64,000 bases of DNA, taken from the NCBI RefSeq assembly GCF_001894745.1, contig NZ_BBYF01000005.1, positions 372,001 through 436,000 of the forward strand. The letters run 5' to 3'. The stretch is from Paenibacillus sp. NAIST15-1 (GTDB lineage Bacteria > Bacillota > Bacilli > Paenibacillales > Paenibacillaceae). Positions 35,844-44,162 of the stretch are shown here, in pieces. How positions within the stretch are numbered: the first letter of the stretch is position 1; each line of letters opens with the position of its first letter. The translations under genes and the position numbers were made by a program. Below the pieces are notes generated by a model. That model was not told the origin of the DNA. It did not search any database and worked only from the letters and a program-made list of their open reading frames with translations.

Positions 35844-36185
35844 ATGCTTCATCCATCTGAACCTGTAACATTGACAAAAGGAACCCCTGGTCAAACCTGC
35901 CCTATCGCGAAAACGCTTGATATAATTGGTACGAAATGGACGTTTTTGATTATTCGTGACTTGTTGATCGAGGGAACAATGCGGTTTAGCGATTTATTGA
36001 AAGCAATGGATGGAATAAGTCCGAAGACACTCTCGCTTCGATTGAAGGAACTGGAGCAGCACGACATTGTGATGAGAAAAGTATACCCTGAGGTTCCTCC
36101 CCGCGTAGAGTATTCGCTAACAGAGAGAGGCAAACTACTGGAAGGGACATTCATTGAGCTGAAGAGATTCGGATTACAGTTATGA
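35844..36185 (+). CDS. HxlR family transcriptional regulator
   Basis: The 113-residue winged-helix regulator has the family marks CPIAKTLDIIGTKWTFLIIRDL (conserved Cys near residue 20), FSDLLKAMDGISPKTLSLRLKEL and the wing EVPPRVEYSLTERG. The N-terminal Cys is used as a redox or electrophile sensor in several relatives. GAGGAG lies 8 bases before the ATG. It is divergent from the quinone reductase/SDR pair, and two matching palindromes lie between. Confidence 0.88.
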   Translation: MLHPSEPVTLTKGTPGQTCPIAKTLDIIGTKWTFLIIRDLLIEGTMRFSDLLKAMDGISPKTLSLRLKELEQHDIVMRKVYPEVPPRVEYSLTERGKLLEGTFIELKRFGLQL

Positions 36186-36195
36186 ATGTAAATGA

Positions 36196-36229
36196 AGCCG
36201 GAGCAAGCACTGACTGCCTGACTCCGGCT
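36196..36229. terminator. Hairpin between hxlR-type and lipoprotein genes
   Basis: AGCCGGAG and CTCCGGCT form a perfect 8-bp stem with an 18-base loop between converging genes. No clear T-run follows, so it is a weak or bidirectional terminator at best. Confidence 0.5.
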
Positions 36230-36257
36230 ATTGATGCGGAACTTCATTCGCGTTTGT

Positions 36258-36725
36258 TCACTTCAACGTGAGCTTCTTCTTCCATTTCCGTTCTTCACCA
36301 GCATCGTTGCGGAATACGAAGGTGACCTCACCATTCTCCCCCTTTAACTGTTCGTCATAGATAAATCCTGAAAATTGTCCATTTCCGCTAATATAGAAGC
36401 CATCCTCCCCATTTCCACCGTGTTCGATAGCTTGCTTTGTCGTATTGATAATGTCTGTCTTCTCTGATTTCCAACTCATCTCGGCTAGTGCATATCCTTT
36501 TGGGAGCTGCTCCACTTGAAAATAAAAATGATGCTCGGATTGGCCTGGATACGTCGTCTGGTCGACGACAACCAGTATTGGAGTTTCCTGCTTAACCTTC
36601 TCCTTCGCTGCAGGCGTTGGTTGAGCGTTCTTGCCTGAGTCTGCTGTTCCTGTTGTTCCGCATGCGCTCAGCAGCATGAACAATATAAGACTAATAAGAA
36701 GCCATTGCGATTTATTCGTGTACAT
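36258..36725 (-). CDS. Lipoprotein of unknown function
   Basis: The 155-residue product has a lipoprotein signal (LILFMLLSAC, lipid attached to the Cys) followed by a low-complexity TGTADSGKNAQPTPA linker and a small strand-rich domain (YPGQSEHHFYFQVEQLPKGYA, EVTFVFRNDAGEERKW). The start is ATG with GTGGGTG about 6 bases upstream; it overlaps the last codons of a broken histidine kinase gene by 14 bases. It may once have belonged to that two-component unit. Confidence 0.75.
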   Translation of the reverse strand: MYTNKSQWLLISLILFMLLSACGTTGTADSGKNAQPTPAAKEKVKQETPILVVVDQTTYPGQSEHHFYFQVEQLPKGYALAEMSWKSEKTDIINTTKQAIEHGGNGEDGFYISGNGQFSGFIYDEQLKGENGEVTFVFRNDAGEERKWKKKLTLK

Positions 36726-36960
36726 TGTTGTCACCCACTTCACCTATTGATTGATCTACTGTGAAATAGAACGATACGCCATCTTTCGTGTTCTCTACCC
36801 CATACGTGCTTCCGTGCAGTTCAAGAATATGCCTGCAGATCGCCAGCCCTAAGCCTGTTCCGCCAGATTTGCGATCCCTTGAGCACTCACCTCGGTAAAA
36901 TTGCTCCCATACCCGTTGAAGCTGAATCCAATCATTTGAAACGCAATCGAGATACGTGCC
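36712..36960 (-). pseudogene. Remnant of a sensor histidine kinase (C-terminal ATPase part)
   Basis: A minus-strand frame ending with TAA at 36712 reads RVWEQFYRGECSRD, then SGGTGLGLAICRHILELHG and VSFYFTV: the F, G2 and C-terminal blocks of a HATPase domain. Going upstream the frame loses similarity near 36930, while another frame carries ISIAFQM-type text that would precede it. This points to a frameshift or small deletion and loss of the rest of the gene. No kinase N-terminus is present before the DUF1259 gene. Confidence 0.7.
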
Positions 36961-37139
36961 TAGACATCATTATTCCGAGAGACATACATTGTCTTGACTA
37001 TAGAATTATGACAATCGGAGCAGGCAAAATAATAATGAACTTCCATCCACGTATTTACTTATGTAGAACGACCATTGTTTTTGTCTATTGACGTTATGAC
37101 GCGTTTCTGAGTTGTGTTCGCATAGGAGGTTATCGATAC

Positions 37140-37559
37140 ATGATGTCCAGTGAGGAACGTCTTTGTCGAAAGTTCGCAATGATCATTGGTGGCCAACCAG
37201 GATTTGCAGGTGGTAAATGCGTAGCTACGATATCTCGTCAGCAGATTCGGGCATTTATTTTAGGAAAGAAATTCGGCGTAACCTCTTCATTTTCATTTGA
37301 ATCCCTAAATAAGAGAACACGCAGAGCTTTATGTCTAGGCAGAGTAGCCTTATTACAAAAAGAAACGAACCGCTTCCTATCCGCTATTCGCGAGCAAGGT
37401 ATCCTCGTATCGTCTGTACACAGTGAATGGCTGTTTGAACGTCCACGCTTAGTCTATGTCAATATTGAGGCTATTGAGAAACCATTGATCTTCGCAAGAA
37501 AGATCAGAAAAGCGTTGAATCTCAGCAGCAAGCAGACTAGACTTGCACCAGCTAAGTAA
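37140..37559 (+). CDS. DUF1259-family protein
   Basis: This 139-residue protein matches the DUF1259 (LppY/LpqO) pattern: a GG-x-G block at the N-terminus, KCVATISRQQIRAFILGKKFG, GRVALLQKETNRFLSAIREQGI, VHSEWLFERPRLVYVNIEA. Secreted relatives usually carry the domain once or twice after a signal peptide. This one has no signal peptide and a His of the usual H-x-H-W stretch is replaced (VHSEWLF). AGGAGGT precedes the ATG by 9 bases. The function of the family is unknown. Confidence 0.75.
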   Translation: MMSSEERLCRKFAMIIGGQPGFAGGKCVATISRQQIRAFILGKKFGVTSSFSFESLNKRTRRALCLGRVALLQKETNRFLSAIREQGILVSSVHSEWLFERPRLVYVNIEAIEKPLIFARKIRKALNLSSKQTRLAPAK

Positions 37560-37580
37560 TGCAATTCCTTGTTGTAGGAC

Positions 37581-37616
37581 GAGAGCCCAGTCCGCATGCT
37601 CATGGACTGGGCTCTC
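37581..37616. terminator. Strong hairpin between converging DUF1259 and MarR genes
   Basis: A perfect 13-bp stem (GAGAGCCCAGTCC and its complement) with a 10-base loop. The position between converging genes suggests termination, although neither strand has a T-run. Confidence 0.55.
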
Positions 37617-37626
37617 ATAGGAGTAC

Positions 37627-38148
37627 CTAACCTCGCGTATCTAAATTCTTGTGTATGGATGTCCAATTGTTCAGAATGTCCCGAAACACCTTCTGGACGA
37701 TAAGCAGCTCATCTTCGTTATAGGGATCTAGAATATCCAGAAATCGTTGTTCCAGTTCATGATGCACATCCTCATGCAGTACATTCAATTTCCTTCCCTT
37801 GGGATTTAAGCGGAAATAGACCTCTTTCTTGTTATCGCTTAGTTGGGTTCTTCGTATGATGTCCATAGATAAGAGCTTGGAGCATATTCGAGATACTGTC
37901 GCTTTAGATGTTCGTAATCGTTCCGCGAGCGCCGTCACATTAATAGGTTCATGCTCCCCAATACTGGATATAACGTGAAGTTCTGTGATATTCAGCTGCA
38001 GTTCCTCGTCGAATTCATCTCCTAGCTTTCTCATTTCATGAGCGATATGCTTCTGAATCAAATCCTCGTGCTGTTCCTGTTGATGAATAAGCTCAACAAA
38101 TATGTTGTATATTGCGTGCTTGCCATAAGCTGAAGTTACCTGATCCAT
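37627..38148 (-). CDS. MarR family transcriptional regulator
   Basis: A 173-residue winged-helix regulator. The recognition part is VTALAERLRTSKATVSRICSKLLSMDIIRRTQ at about 75-110, followed by the wing SDNKKEVYFRLNPKGRK. Long helices at both ends form the dimer. GGAGGAAGGGC lies directly before the chosen ATG; 15 upstream codons lack support. Its target is not obvious: no divergent gene is close, and the downstream neighbour converges. Confidence 0.85.
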   Translation of the reverse strand: MDQVTSAYGKHAIYNIFVELIHQQEQHEDLIQKHIAHEMRKLGDEFDEELQLNITELHVISSIGEHEPINVTALAERLRTSKATVSRICSKLLSMDIIRRTQLSDNKKEVYFRLNPKGRKLNVLHEDVHHELEQRFLDILDPYNEDELLIVQKVFRDILNNWTSIHKNLDTRG

Positions 38149-38316
38149 GCCCTTCCTCCAACTCGATCTAATGATTCTATTATACTCGATCAATCATCTG
38201 TAGAATAGCGACGTGCATGCAATAGATCTGACTGGCAAGCTACGCTAGTTTTATGGTTCCGTCATTGGCATTCATCCTTTGTTGCAGCTTGGCAGCTCAA
38301 GGGCATCATGTTCAAT

Positions 38317-38344
38317 AAAAAAGAGAGGGTATCCCCCCCTCTCT
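38317..38344 (-). terminator. Distal terminator after the hybrid-cluster protein gene
   Basis: On the minus strand AGAGAGGG and CCCTCTCT form an 8-bp stem followed by TTTTTT. It lies downstream of a second hairpin at 38374-38399. Confidence 0.75.
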
Positions 38345-38373
38345 CAGACTCGACAAAGTCCTGTCAAAAGTCT

Positions 38374-38399
38374 GACGCGACCCCTTAAGGGATCGCGTC
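38374..38399 (-). terminator. Proximal hairpin after the hybrid-cluster protein gene
   Basis: GACGCGATCCC pairs with GGGGTCGCGTC (one G-T pair) around TTAA and is followed by AGACTTTTG on the minus strand. Together with 38317-38344 it forms a tandem terminator. Confidence 0.6.
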
Positions 38400-38440
38400 T
38401 CAATCAATTAACGCTATAAATACTTTATCTCATTCACCAT

Positions 38441-39733
38441 CTAGATAAGACGGAGCATCGCCTTCATATCTTCCTGCGCATCCCCGATAAGCTTCAGGCC
38501 GAACAGATCGGTCAGAACGTTCATCACGCCTTCCGAGATGAATTCCGGCGGCTTCGGCCCGATGCGAATATCACGGATGCCCAGACTGAACAAGCCAAGC
38601 AAAATCGCAACCGCCTTCTGCTCGAACCACGAGAGCACGATCGACACCGGCAGTTCATTGACACTACAGCCGAAGGCGTCTGCAAGCGCAGCTGCGATCT
38701 TGACCGTAGAGCCGGAATTATTGCACTGCCCCAGATCGATATAACGCGGAATGCCTGTATCCGCCACCGTACCGTAATCGACATCATTAAACCGGAATTT
38801 TCCGCACGAGGTCGTCAAAATAACAGTATCGTTCGGTAGTGATGTCGCGAGCTCCCGATAATACTCGCCGCCCTTGCCTGGCGCATCGCAGCCCGCGATG
38901 ACGAAGAAGCGCTTGATTTTGCCATCCTTAACGGCCTGAATAATTTCCGGCGCCAGCCCTAGCACCGTCTCGTGGTGATACCCCGTTGTCAATGTCTGCT
39001 CGCTCTCCACATCCGCCGCGGGCAGCACTAGCGCACGCGCAATCAGCGGCGAGAAATCGTCGTTCACGATCTTGGTCACACCTTCGAGTCCGGCCACGTC
39101 ATAGGAGAAGAACCGATCGGCGTAGGTCCCCTTAATAGGCATTACACAGTTCGTCGTCGCAAGGATGGCGCCAGGATATTGCTCAAACAGACGGCGCTGG
39201 TCGTACCAGGCTTTGCCGATATTGCCTTTCAAGTGCGGATATTTCTTCAATGCCGGGTAACCATGCGCCGGAAGCATCTCGGAATGAGTGTAAATGTTGA
39301 TGCCCTTGCCATCCGTCTGCTTCAACAATTCCTCCAGTGCATACAAGTTATGCCCTGTCACGACGATAGACTTGCCCTCTATCTTGTTCTGCGGGACGGT
39401 AACCGGAACCGGAACGCCGAAATGCTCCGTATAGGCCCGATCCAGCACATCCATAATACGGATCGCCGCGCCCCCTACCTTCATCGCCATGTCCAGATGC
39501 TCCTGTAAGTTGAAATTCGAGTTAGTCAACGTCATATAAAGCGCTTCATGCGTAATCGCGTCAACCTCTTCATCGACATAACCCAACTGCCGCGCATGCG
39601 TCGCATACGCCGCGATGCCTTTCAACGCAAACACGATCGTATCTTGTAGACTAGCAATCGTCTCGTCCTTGCCGCACACTCCGACAACCATGCAGCCGCC
39701 CGACGGCGTCTGCTCGCATTGATGACAGAACAT
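38441..39733 (-). CDS. hcp: Hybrid-cluster protein (hydroxylamine reductase)
   Basis: The 430-residue iron-sulfur protein reduces NO or hydroxylamine in nitrosative stress. The N-terminal cluster ligands are C-x2-C-x7-C-x5-C (MFCHQCEQ...GGCMVVGVC). The hybrid-cluster region shows TTNCVMPIKG, IAGCDAPGKGG, TSCGKFRFN and the Gly/Asn-rich LGQCNNS. It is about 120 residues shorter than the E. coli protein, consistent with the short class that lacks part of the N-terminal helical domain. GGGGGAAGC precedes the ATG. No Hcr-type reductase gene is adjacent. This gene looks more GC-rich in third positions than its neighbours, which could mean transfer. Confidence 0.9.
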   Translation of the reverse strand: MFCHQCEQTPSGGCMVVGVCGKDETIASLQDTIVFALKGIAAYATHARQLGYVDEEVDAITHEALYMTLTNSNFNLQEHLDMAMKVGGAAIRIMDVLDRAYTEHFGVPVPVTVPQNKIEGKSIVVTGHNLYALEELLKQTDGKGINIYTHSEMLPAHGYPALKKYPHLKGNIGKAWYDQRRLFEQYPGAILATTNCVMPIKGTYADRFFSYDVAGLEGVTKIVNDDFSPLIARALVLPAADVESEQTLTTGYHHETVLGLAPEIIQAVKDGKIKRFFVIAGCDAPGKGGEYYRELATSLPNDTVILTTSCGKFRFNDVDYGTVADTGIPRYIDLGQCNNSGSTVKIAAALADAFGCSVNELPVSIVLSWFEQKAVAILLGLFSLGIRDIRIGPKPPEFISEGVMNVLTDLFGLKLIGDAQEDMKAMLRLI

Positions 39734-39868
39734 TGCGCTTCCCCCTGTCAAAATGATTTTCTATTTTCAACATACTACATAGGGAAGCACCCCCGAGTGC
39801 GTACGATCACATCAAATATTTCAAAATCATGAATATCGCGTCAATTTCACAATCTCGCCTCATGTCAC

Positions 39869-39900
39869 AAAAAACAGCGCGTCCATAACGGATCACGCTG
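39869..39900 (-). terminator. Terminator of the SDR gene at 40 kb
   Basis: On the minus strand CAGCGTGATCC pairs with GGACGCGCTG (one bulge) and is followed by six T. Confidence 0.75.
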
Positions 39901-39946
39901 CCCATATGCGATAAGTGGGTATCCCTCTCTTTTATTGCTTGCGCTA

Positions 39947-40711
39947 TTACAAATGTGAGCCTCCGCTCGCGTCAATCAATTGTCCAGTTACCCAACGACT
40001 ATCTTCTGAAGCTAGAAATGCGGCTATATCAGCTACATCTTCCGGTTCTCCCCATCTGTTGAAGGCCGACAGTCCAGCCGCATACCTCTGTCCTTCGGAC
40101 TGGCTTAACGTGCCGGCGTTCATCTCTGTGTTAATGATCCCTGGCAGAATGGCGTTCACCGTAATTTGGCGTTTCCCAAGTTGCTTAGCGAGAGCGGATG
40201 TTAGTGTGTTGATCGCCCCCTTCGTCATGCTGTACGTAAAGACGACTGGCGACGCCGCTCGGGTGACAAAGGATGAAATATTAATGATGCGTCCGCCATC
40301 ATTTAATCGCGGCAGCGCTTGTTGAATGACGAAAAAAGGCCCTTTGACATTGATGCTCATTACTTCATCGAACGATTCTTCCGTTGCCTCTTCCAGGCTC
40401 AATATTTGGCCGATTCCAGCGTTATTCACCAGAATATCGAAGCGATTATTCCCTGTATGCTTCTGCAGAGTGTCGTCTAGAGACCTATATAAATCATGAA
40501 TCCCGCTCAATTGACTGATATCTGCGCCTATCTTAAAAGCCAAGCCACCCTGTTGTTGAATATGCCGTACCACTTCCTCAGCAAGTTCTTCTCTTCTCCC
40601 GAAATGCACCGCAACGAAGGCTCCTTCACGCGCAAGGCGCAGTGCAATGGCACGTCCGATTCCTCGACTAGCGCCGGTTACTACGGCGACTTTACCTTGT
40701 AAGCTGTTCAT
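39947..40711 (-). CDS. SDR family oxidoreductase, FabG-like
   Basis: A 254-residue classical short-chain dehydrogenase. It has the NAD(P) loop TGASRGIGRAIAL (12-24), NNAG near 93, the catalytic Ser in ISSFVTRAAS, YSMTK (YxxxK) near 163, and PGIINTEM. Arg after the glycine motif and HFGRR suggest NADPH use. The substrate is unknown; it is not in a fatty-acid gene cluster. AAGGAG lies 8 bases before the ATG. Confidence 0.88.
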   Translation of the reverse strand: MNSLQGKVAVVTGASRGIGRAIALRLAREGAFVAVHFGRREELAEEVVRHIQQQGGLAFKIGADISQLSGIHDLYRSLDDTLQKHTGNNRFDILVNNAGIGQILSLEEATEESFDEVMSINVKGPFFVIQQALPRLNDGGRIINISSFVTRAASPVVFTYSMTKGAINTLTSALAKQLGKRQITVNAILPGIINTEMNAGTLSQSEGQRYAAGLSAFNRWGEPEDVADIAAFLASEDSRWVTGQLIDASGGSHL

Positions 40712-40803
40712 AGTTCATCTCCTTATGTATAGGGTCAACTATGTTATAGCACAAGGCATATTTTGAAATGTTGCTCTTACATATATTCTGACCTAATGTC
40801 CGC

Positions 40804-41553
40804 TCATTCTTTATTTTCTTTGTACAAGACAGCTTTGACTGCGAAGCGCGGCAGAATCAATTGTCTCTTCCATCTCGACGGCTGATTAAGCAGCCGATGC
40901 AGCCATTCCAGATTCAGCTTCTGCCACACAGCAGGGGCTCTCTTGACCTTCCCTGCAACGATATCCAGACTTCCCCCGACGCCAATTGCTACGCGGGAAT
41001 GGAGCTGATGCTTGTATTTATGTATCCACCGTTCAGCGTAAGGTGCTCCGAGTGCCACGATTAATACATCCGGCTTCACGGCAGCAATATCGTTGACTAT
41101 CTTGGCTTCGTCCTCTGAATGGAAGAATCCATGATGCCTTCCTACAATATGCACATGAGGATAAGACTCCTGGATAACCTCAGCGGCTCTCTTACTCACA
41201 GCTTCTTCTGCACCAAGCAAGTAGAAAGACCACTTTCGCTGATTCCCTTCGTTTAAGAGATTGAATAATAAGTCACAGCCCGTCACCCGTTCAGGAAGCG
41301 GATTGCCCTTCAAGCGAGATACCATGACGATGCCGATACCGTCAGCTGTGAGCAGCCCGGCATCGTCAATGATTGCTCGCAGGTTCTTATCCTGTTGGCA
41401 GGCCATCGTAATCTCAGGATTTAGCGTCACTACATGGAACAATTGCTGAATCTCCATGCCCTCAGTATGAATGACATCGCTAATGATATGCACAGTCTCT
41501 GTCATCGTTATTTTAGGGACAGGTATTCCCATAATTCGAGTTTCATTCGACAC
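40804..41553 (-). CDS. tagA: WecG/TagA/CpsF family glycosyltransferase
   Basis: The 249-residue membrane-associated enzyme probably adds N-acetylmannosamine to GlcNAc-PP-undecaprenol, the step that commits to wall teichoic acid or a similar polymer. Family blocks: VVTLNPEI near 45, LLTADGIGIV (catalytic Asp) near 70, VTGCDLL, GRHHGFF, VALGAPYAERWIH near 170 and GVGGSLD. The start is GTG, with AAGGAGG 7 bases upstream. No other teichoic acid genes are adjacent. The CDF gene is divergent. Confidence 0.88.
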   Translation of the reverse strand: MSNETRIMGIPVPKITMTETVHIISDVIHTEGMEIQQLFHVVTLNPEITMACQQDKNLRAIIDDAGLLTADGIGIVMVSRLKGNPLPERVTGCDLLFNLLNEGNQRKWSFYLLGAEEAVSKRAAEVIQESYPHVHIVGRHHGFFHSEDEAKIVNDIAAVKPDVLIVALGAPYAERWIHKYKHQLHSRVAIGVGGSLDIVAGKVKRAPAVWQKLNLEWLHRLLNQPSRWKRQLILPRFAVKAVLYKENKE

Positions 41554-41790
41554 AAAGATGCCTCCTTGTCCAAGTATATCCATATAGTAGCACAACTTCT
41601 GCACGGAATGCCGCACCATATGGAATATGATGGTATGATCCAGTCTTTTTGCATGGCATCAACTTTTTTCAATTGCCCCTATTTATCTGACTTCGTGAAA
41701 AAAGGTTTCTATAGACCCACTCGATTTTCATCTGCTATGGTTGACTATGTTGGCAAGAATAAGTTGATGATAATGGTAAGGGTGATGATC

Positions 41791-42672
41791 TTGAACGGAC
41801 AAAAGGTTGCATTTTTATCAGTTCTTAGCAATACAACTGTTGTGATATTAAAGCTGGTCGTAGGAATTCTGACGGGATCGATTGCCGTTATTTCAGAGGC
41901 GATCCATTCTTCCTTGGACTTGGCAGCGTCTGTAATTGCGTTTTTCTCCGTACGCATATCGAATCGTTCAGCGGATCGCAATCATCCCTATGGACATGGT
42001 AAGGTTGAAAATATTTCCGGTACGATCGAAACACTGCTCATCTTCGTTGCAGGCATTTGGATTATATATGAGTGTGTTCATAAGTTATTGCGGCCAGCAG
42101 AAATTGAGATGCCGTATCTTGGAATCGCGGTTATGTTTATTGGTGCCGGGATTAACTTGGTCGTTGCGAGGAAGGTTGGCAAGACAGCAGATGAGCTGCA
42201 TTCTGTGGCGATGAAATCAAACGCACTGCATTTGCTTACTGACGTGTATACGTCACTTGGCGTAGGTGTAAGCTTGCTGCTCGTAACGCTGACAGGGTGG
42301 ACAATTTTAGATCCGATTATTGGGATCTTTCTTGCGGTGTACATTATGAAGGAAGCATTCACGCTTATGAAGGAATCATTTCCTCCCCTGATTGATGCTA
42401 GGTTGTCCGAAGAGGAAGAGCAGCAGCTTCAGCAGCTGATACTCTTGCACAAAGATAAGTATATTGAGTTTCACGATTTTCGTACGAGACGCTCCGGCCC
42501 TATTGAATACGTGGACTTTCATCTCGTGGTACCTTCTGGAATGGATATCGCAACCGCGCATCATCTGTGTGATGAAATCGAGCATACGATTCAGGGCAGT
42601 TTCGAGCGGGCAGAAGTACTGATTCATATTGAGCCTGAGCATGAACGGAGAGATAGACTTGCTCAGCAATAA
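41791..42672 (+). CDS. Cation diffusion facilitator transporter
   Basis: This 293-residue metal/proton antiporter has six membrane helices. Zinc-site residues are visible as HSSLD in helix 2 and HLLTD in helix 5, with the conserved HPYGHGKVE loop between helices 2 and 3. The C-terminal cytosolic domain (about 205-293) has DFRTRRSG and the late HIEPEHE. It exports Zn, Fe or Mn; the exact metal is not predictable by eye. A TTG start 6 bases after AAGGGTG gives the usual family length; the longer frame would overlap the divergent TagA gene. Confidence 0.88.
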   Translation: MNGQKVAFLSVLSNTTVVILKLVVGILTGSIAVISEAIHSSLDLAASVIAFFSVRISNRSADRNHPYGHGKVENISGTIETLLIFVAGIWIIYECVHKLLRPAEIEMPYLGIAVMFIGAGINLVVARKVGKTADELHSVAMKSNALHLLTDVYTSLGVGVSLLLVTLTGWTILDPIIGIFLAVYIMKEAFTLMKESFPPLIDARLSEEEEQQLQQLILLHKDKYIEFHDFRTRRSGPIEYVDFHLVVPSGMDIATAHHLCDEIEHTIQGSFERAEVLIHIEPEHERRDRLAQQ

Positions 42673-42680
42673 ATAGATAG

Positions 42681-42717
42681 ACAGGGCAGATCCCTTTCCC
42701 GGGATTGCCCTGTTTTT
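42681..42717 (+). terminator. Terminator after the CDF transporter
   Basis: ACAGGGCAGATCCC pairs with GGGAT-TGCCCTGT (one bulge) followed by TTTTTG. Confidence 0.85.
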
Positions 42718-43267
42718 GTTTCATGCTTCTTGGCGTATATCGCAACCATCCGGATACATAATTAATGGTTCTCCCAACAGCTGGTCGACGGTTTGTTCTT
42801 GCATCGTGAAGAGGAGCAAAAAAGCGCTATTTGTACTGGAATGAACCATGTTGTCTAATCTGATAAAATATTCATTAACGCTCAGCGCGTCAGCAACAAA
42901 ACTCATACTGTCAGTTAAAAATAAAAGTGTCTTTATTCCATGCGCCTTTGCGAATTGTCATACCACCAGACTCCATAAAATAAGTTATAGACTGACCTGA
43001 AAAATAGGAACAGCGACAGCTAAGGACGAGAAAATAAAGTCCTAGACTGTCGCCGTTCCATTGAACAGACGTGCCCCGTTAGAATGACAAATTTATGCTG
43101 GTTTTACCTCGTTTTAATGCGAGATAGTCGCTGGCTGCGCTGGTCAGTTAGCCAGTGCAGGGTTGTTGCCTGATTCCGCCTCCTCAAAATACTTCGAGTG
43201 ACCGAGCAGCCGTTAGGCTGCGATGCGTGAAATGGTGTTATGCGATGGTCTGTTCTTCCTGAATCAA
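42718..43267. other. 550-base intergenic region with a repeat-family hairpin
   Basis: No gene is supported. A 61-codon minus-strand frame (42721-42906) has no ribosome binding site and no recognisable similarity. The main feature is the long hairpin at 43007-43059, described separately. The stretch 43080-43260 is more GC-rich than its surroundings and contains short stems, but nothing identifiable. Confidence 0.5.
43007..43059 (-). repeat. Long hairpin carrying the AGTCTA-N2-ACT repeat
   Basis: A roughly 20-bp imperfect stem: GGAACAGCGACAG plus CTAAGGAC faces GTCCTA plus CTGTCGCCGTTCC. The minus strand reads CAGTCTAGGACTTTATTTTC within it, identical in plan to the tandem units at 43999-44081, and then TATTTTTC. 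It could act as a terminator for the nucleotidyltransferase gene 210 bases upstream. Confidence 0.65.
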
Positions 43268-43855
43268 CTACCAAGGCTCTATTCTTAAATCATTCCATTG
43301 CGCCTTCCATCGACTTACTTTCTTATCATAAATCTCTTTAGTAATTTGCCGCTTATTTGGTCTTACAACTTTATTAAACAAATCATCCAATCCGTAAGGT
43401 GCATATACATCCCATTTATCGGAAGTTATTCTTATTCCTAAAGACGTAGCTGTGGTTGGCCATGTATCGATTGCTTCTTCCACTGACTGATAGGGCTTAA
43501 TCTCATATCCAAACCGACTCTTGTACCATAAATGAACTCTAGCTTCATTCTTTACATCGATCTTAAATGGATAATTAGGAAACATCCTTTCTAGCTGTGA
43601 TTTTACTTGATCTTCATTCTCTTCAGATAAATCACAATCATCAAAATAGACCAAATCCACATCCTTAATTCCATGCTCGAGGGGCAAATCACTTAAATAA
43701 TTCCATGTTGTCTGAGTAATACATCCCGCGCCAACATAGTAATTATTTATCTTCAGTTCTTGAACTCTATCAAGTAATTCATATATAGCTTTATGTTTTC
43801 GTACGATTTGAGCTAGTTTTTCTACTTGATGATTTAATACATGAATTTGAATCAC
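43268..43855 (-). CDS. Nucleotidyltransferase family protein (NTP_transf_6/DUF925)
   Basis: The 195-residue protein belongs to the minimal nucleotidyltransferase superfamily: YYVGAGCITQTTWNYL near 40, the acidic metal site KDVDLVYFDDCDLSEE near 66-80, and later FKIDVKNEARVHLWY. The C-terminal part has RITSDKWDVYAPYGLDDLF. Related proteins are stand-alone enzymes of unknown substrate, sometimes seen near resistance kinases. The start is GTG with only a weak AAGAAAG upstream. It lies in the accessory-looking 43-47.6 kb stretch. Confidence 0.8.
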   Translation of the reverse strand: MIQIHVLNHQVEKLAQIVRKHKAIYELLDRVQELKINNYYVGAGCITQTTWNYLSDLPLEHGIKDVDLVYFDDCDLSEENEDQVKSQLERMFPNYPFKIDVKNEARVHLWYKSRFGYEIKPYQSVEEAIDTWPTTATSLGIRITSDKWDVYAPYGLDDLFNKVVRPNKRQITKEIYDKKVSRWKAQWNDLRIEPW

Positions 43856-43998
43856 ATCTTTCTTAATGGTCTTTGGCTTGTTTGCTCTAACAGACTTTTG
43901 TATACCGTCTTATTCACGAACTTCGTAAATAATTCCTTATGTAGGGTATTCGCGAAAACTTTGGACTATCCTGCTGGTATAGCTTAATGAAGCAACGT

Positions 43999-44081
43999 CA
44001 GTCTAATACTTTATTTTCACAGTCTACAACTTTATTTGCCTAGTCTAACACTTAATTTTTCAGTCTAGAACTCTATTTTCT
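43999..44081 (+). repeat. Four-copy tandem repeat with 21-base period
   Basis: Units start at 43999, 44020, 44041 and 44061 (spacing 21, 21, 20). The consensus is CAGTCTA-N2-ACTTTATTTTC, with the AGTCTA core invariant in all four. Most of the core is a short palindrome (AGTC-N3-GACT in related copies). It lies between the nucleotidyltransferase and the APH-like kinase, in no gene. Confidence 0.85.
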
Positions 44082-44104
44082 TTTGACATCTGTATCCAAT
44101 GAAG

Positions 44105-44137
44105 TTAAAACACAGCCGGCCCCAAAAAGCCGGCTGT
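44105..44137 (-). terminator. Terminator of the APH-like kinase gene
   Basis: ACAGCCGGC and GCCGGCTGT form a perfect 9-bp stem followed by GTTTTAA on the minus strand, 26 bases after the stop. Confidence 0.8.
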
Positions 44138-44162
44138 TCCATTTGCAATCCACACACAAAGC

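Noticed and set aside
39734-39870. FNR, Rex or NsrR site in front of hcp
   Set aside because: Only single TTGTGA half-sites and a loose AT-rich dyad are present; no full palindrome fits a known consensus.
39861-39887. TGTCACA near 39865 with CGTC downstream as an ECF41 promoter
   Set aside because: The spacer is 10 bases instead of 16 and the region is the terminator of the SDR gene.
41434-41790. N-terminal extension of the CDF frame
   Set aside because: It lies antisense to the TagA-type gene, lacks family similarity, and a TTG start with good SD gives the normal length.
42721-42906. 61-codon minus-strand ORF after the CDF terminator
   Set aside because: No ribosome binding site, no recognisable similarity, and it overlaps the AT-rich flank of the repeat-family hairpin.
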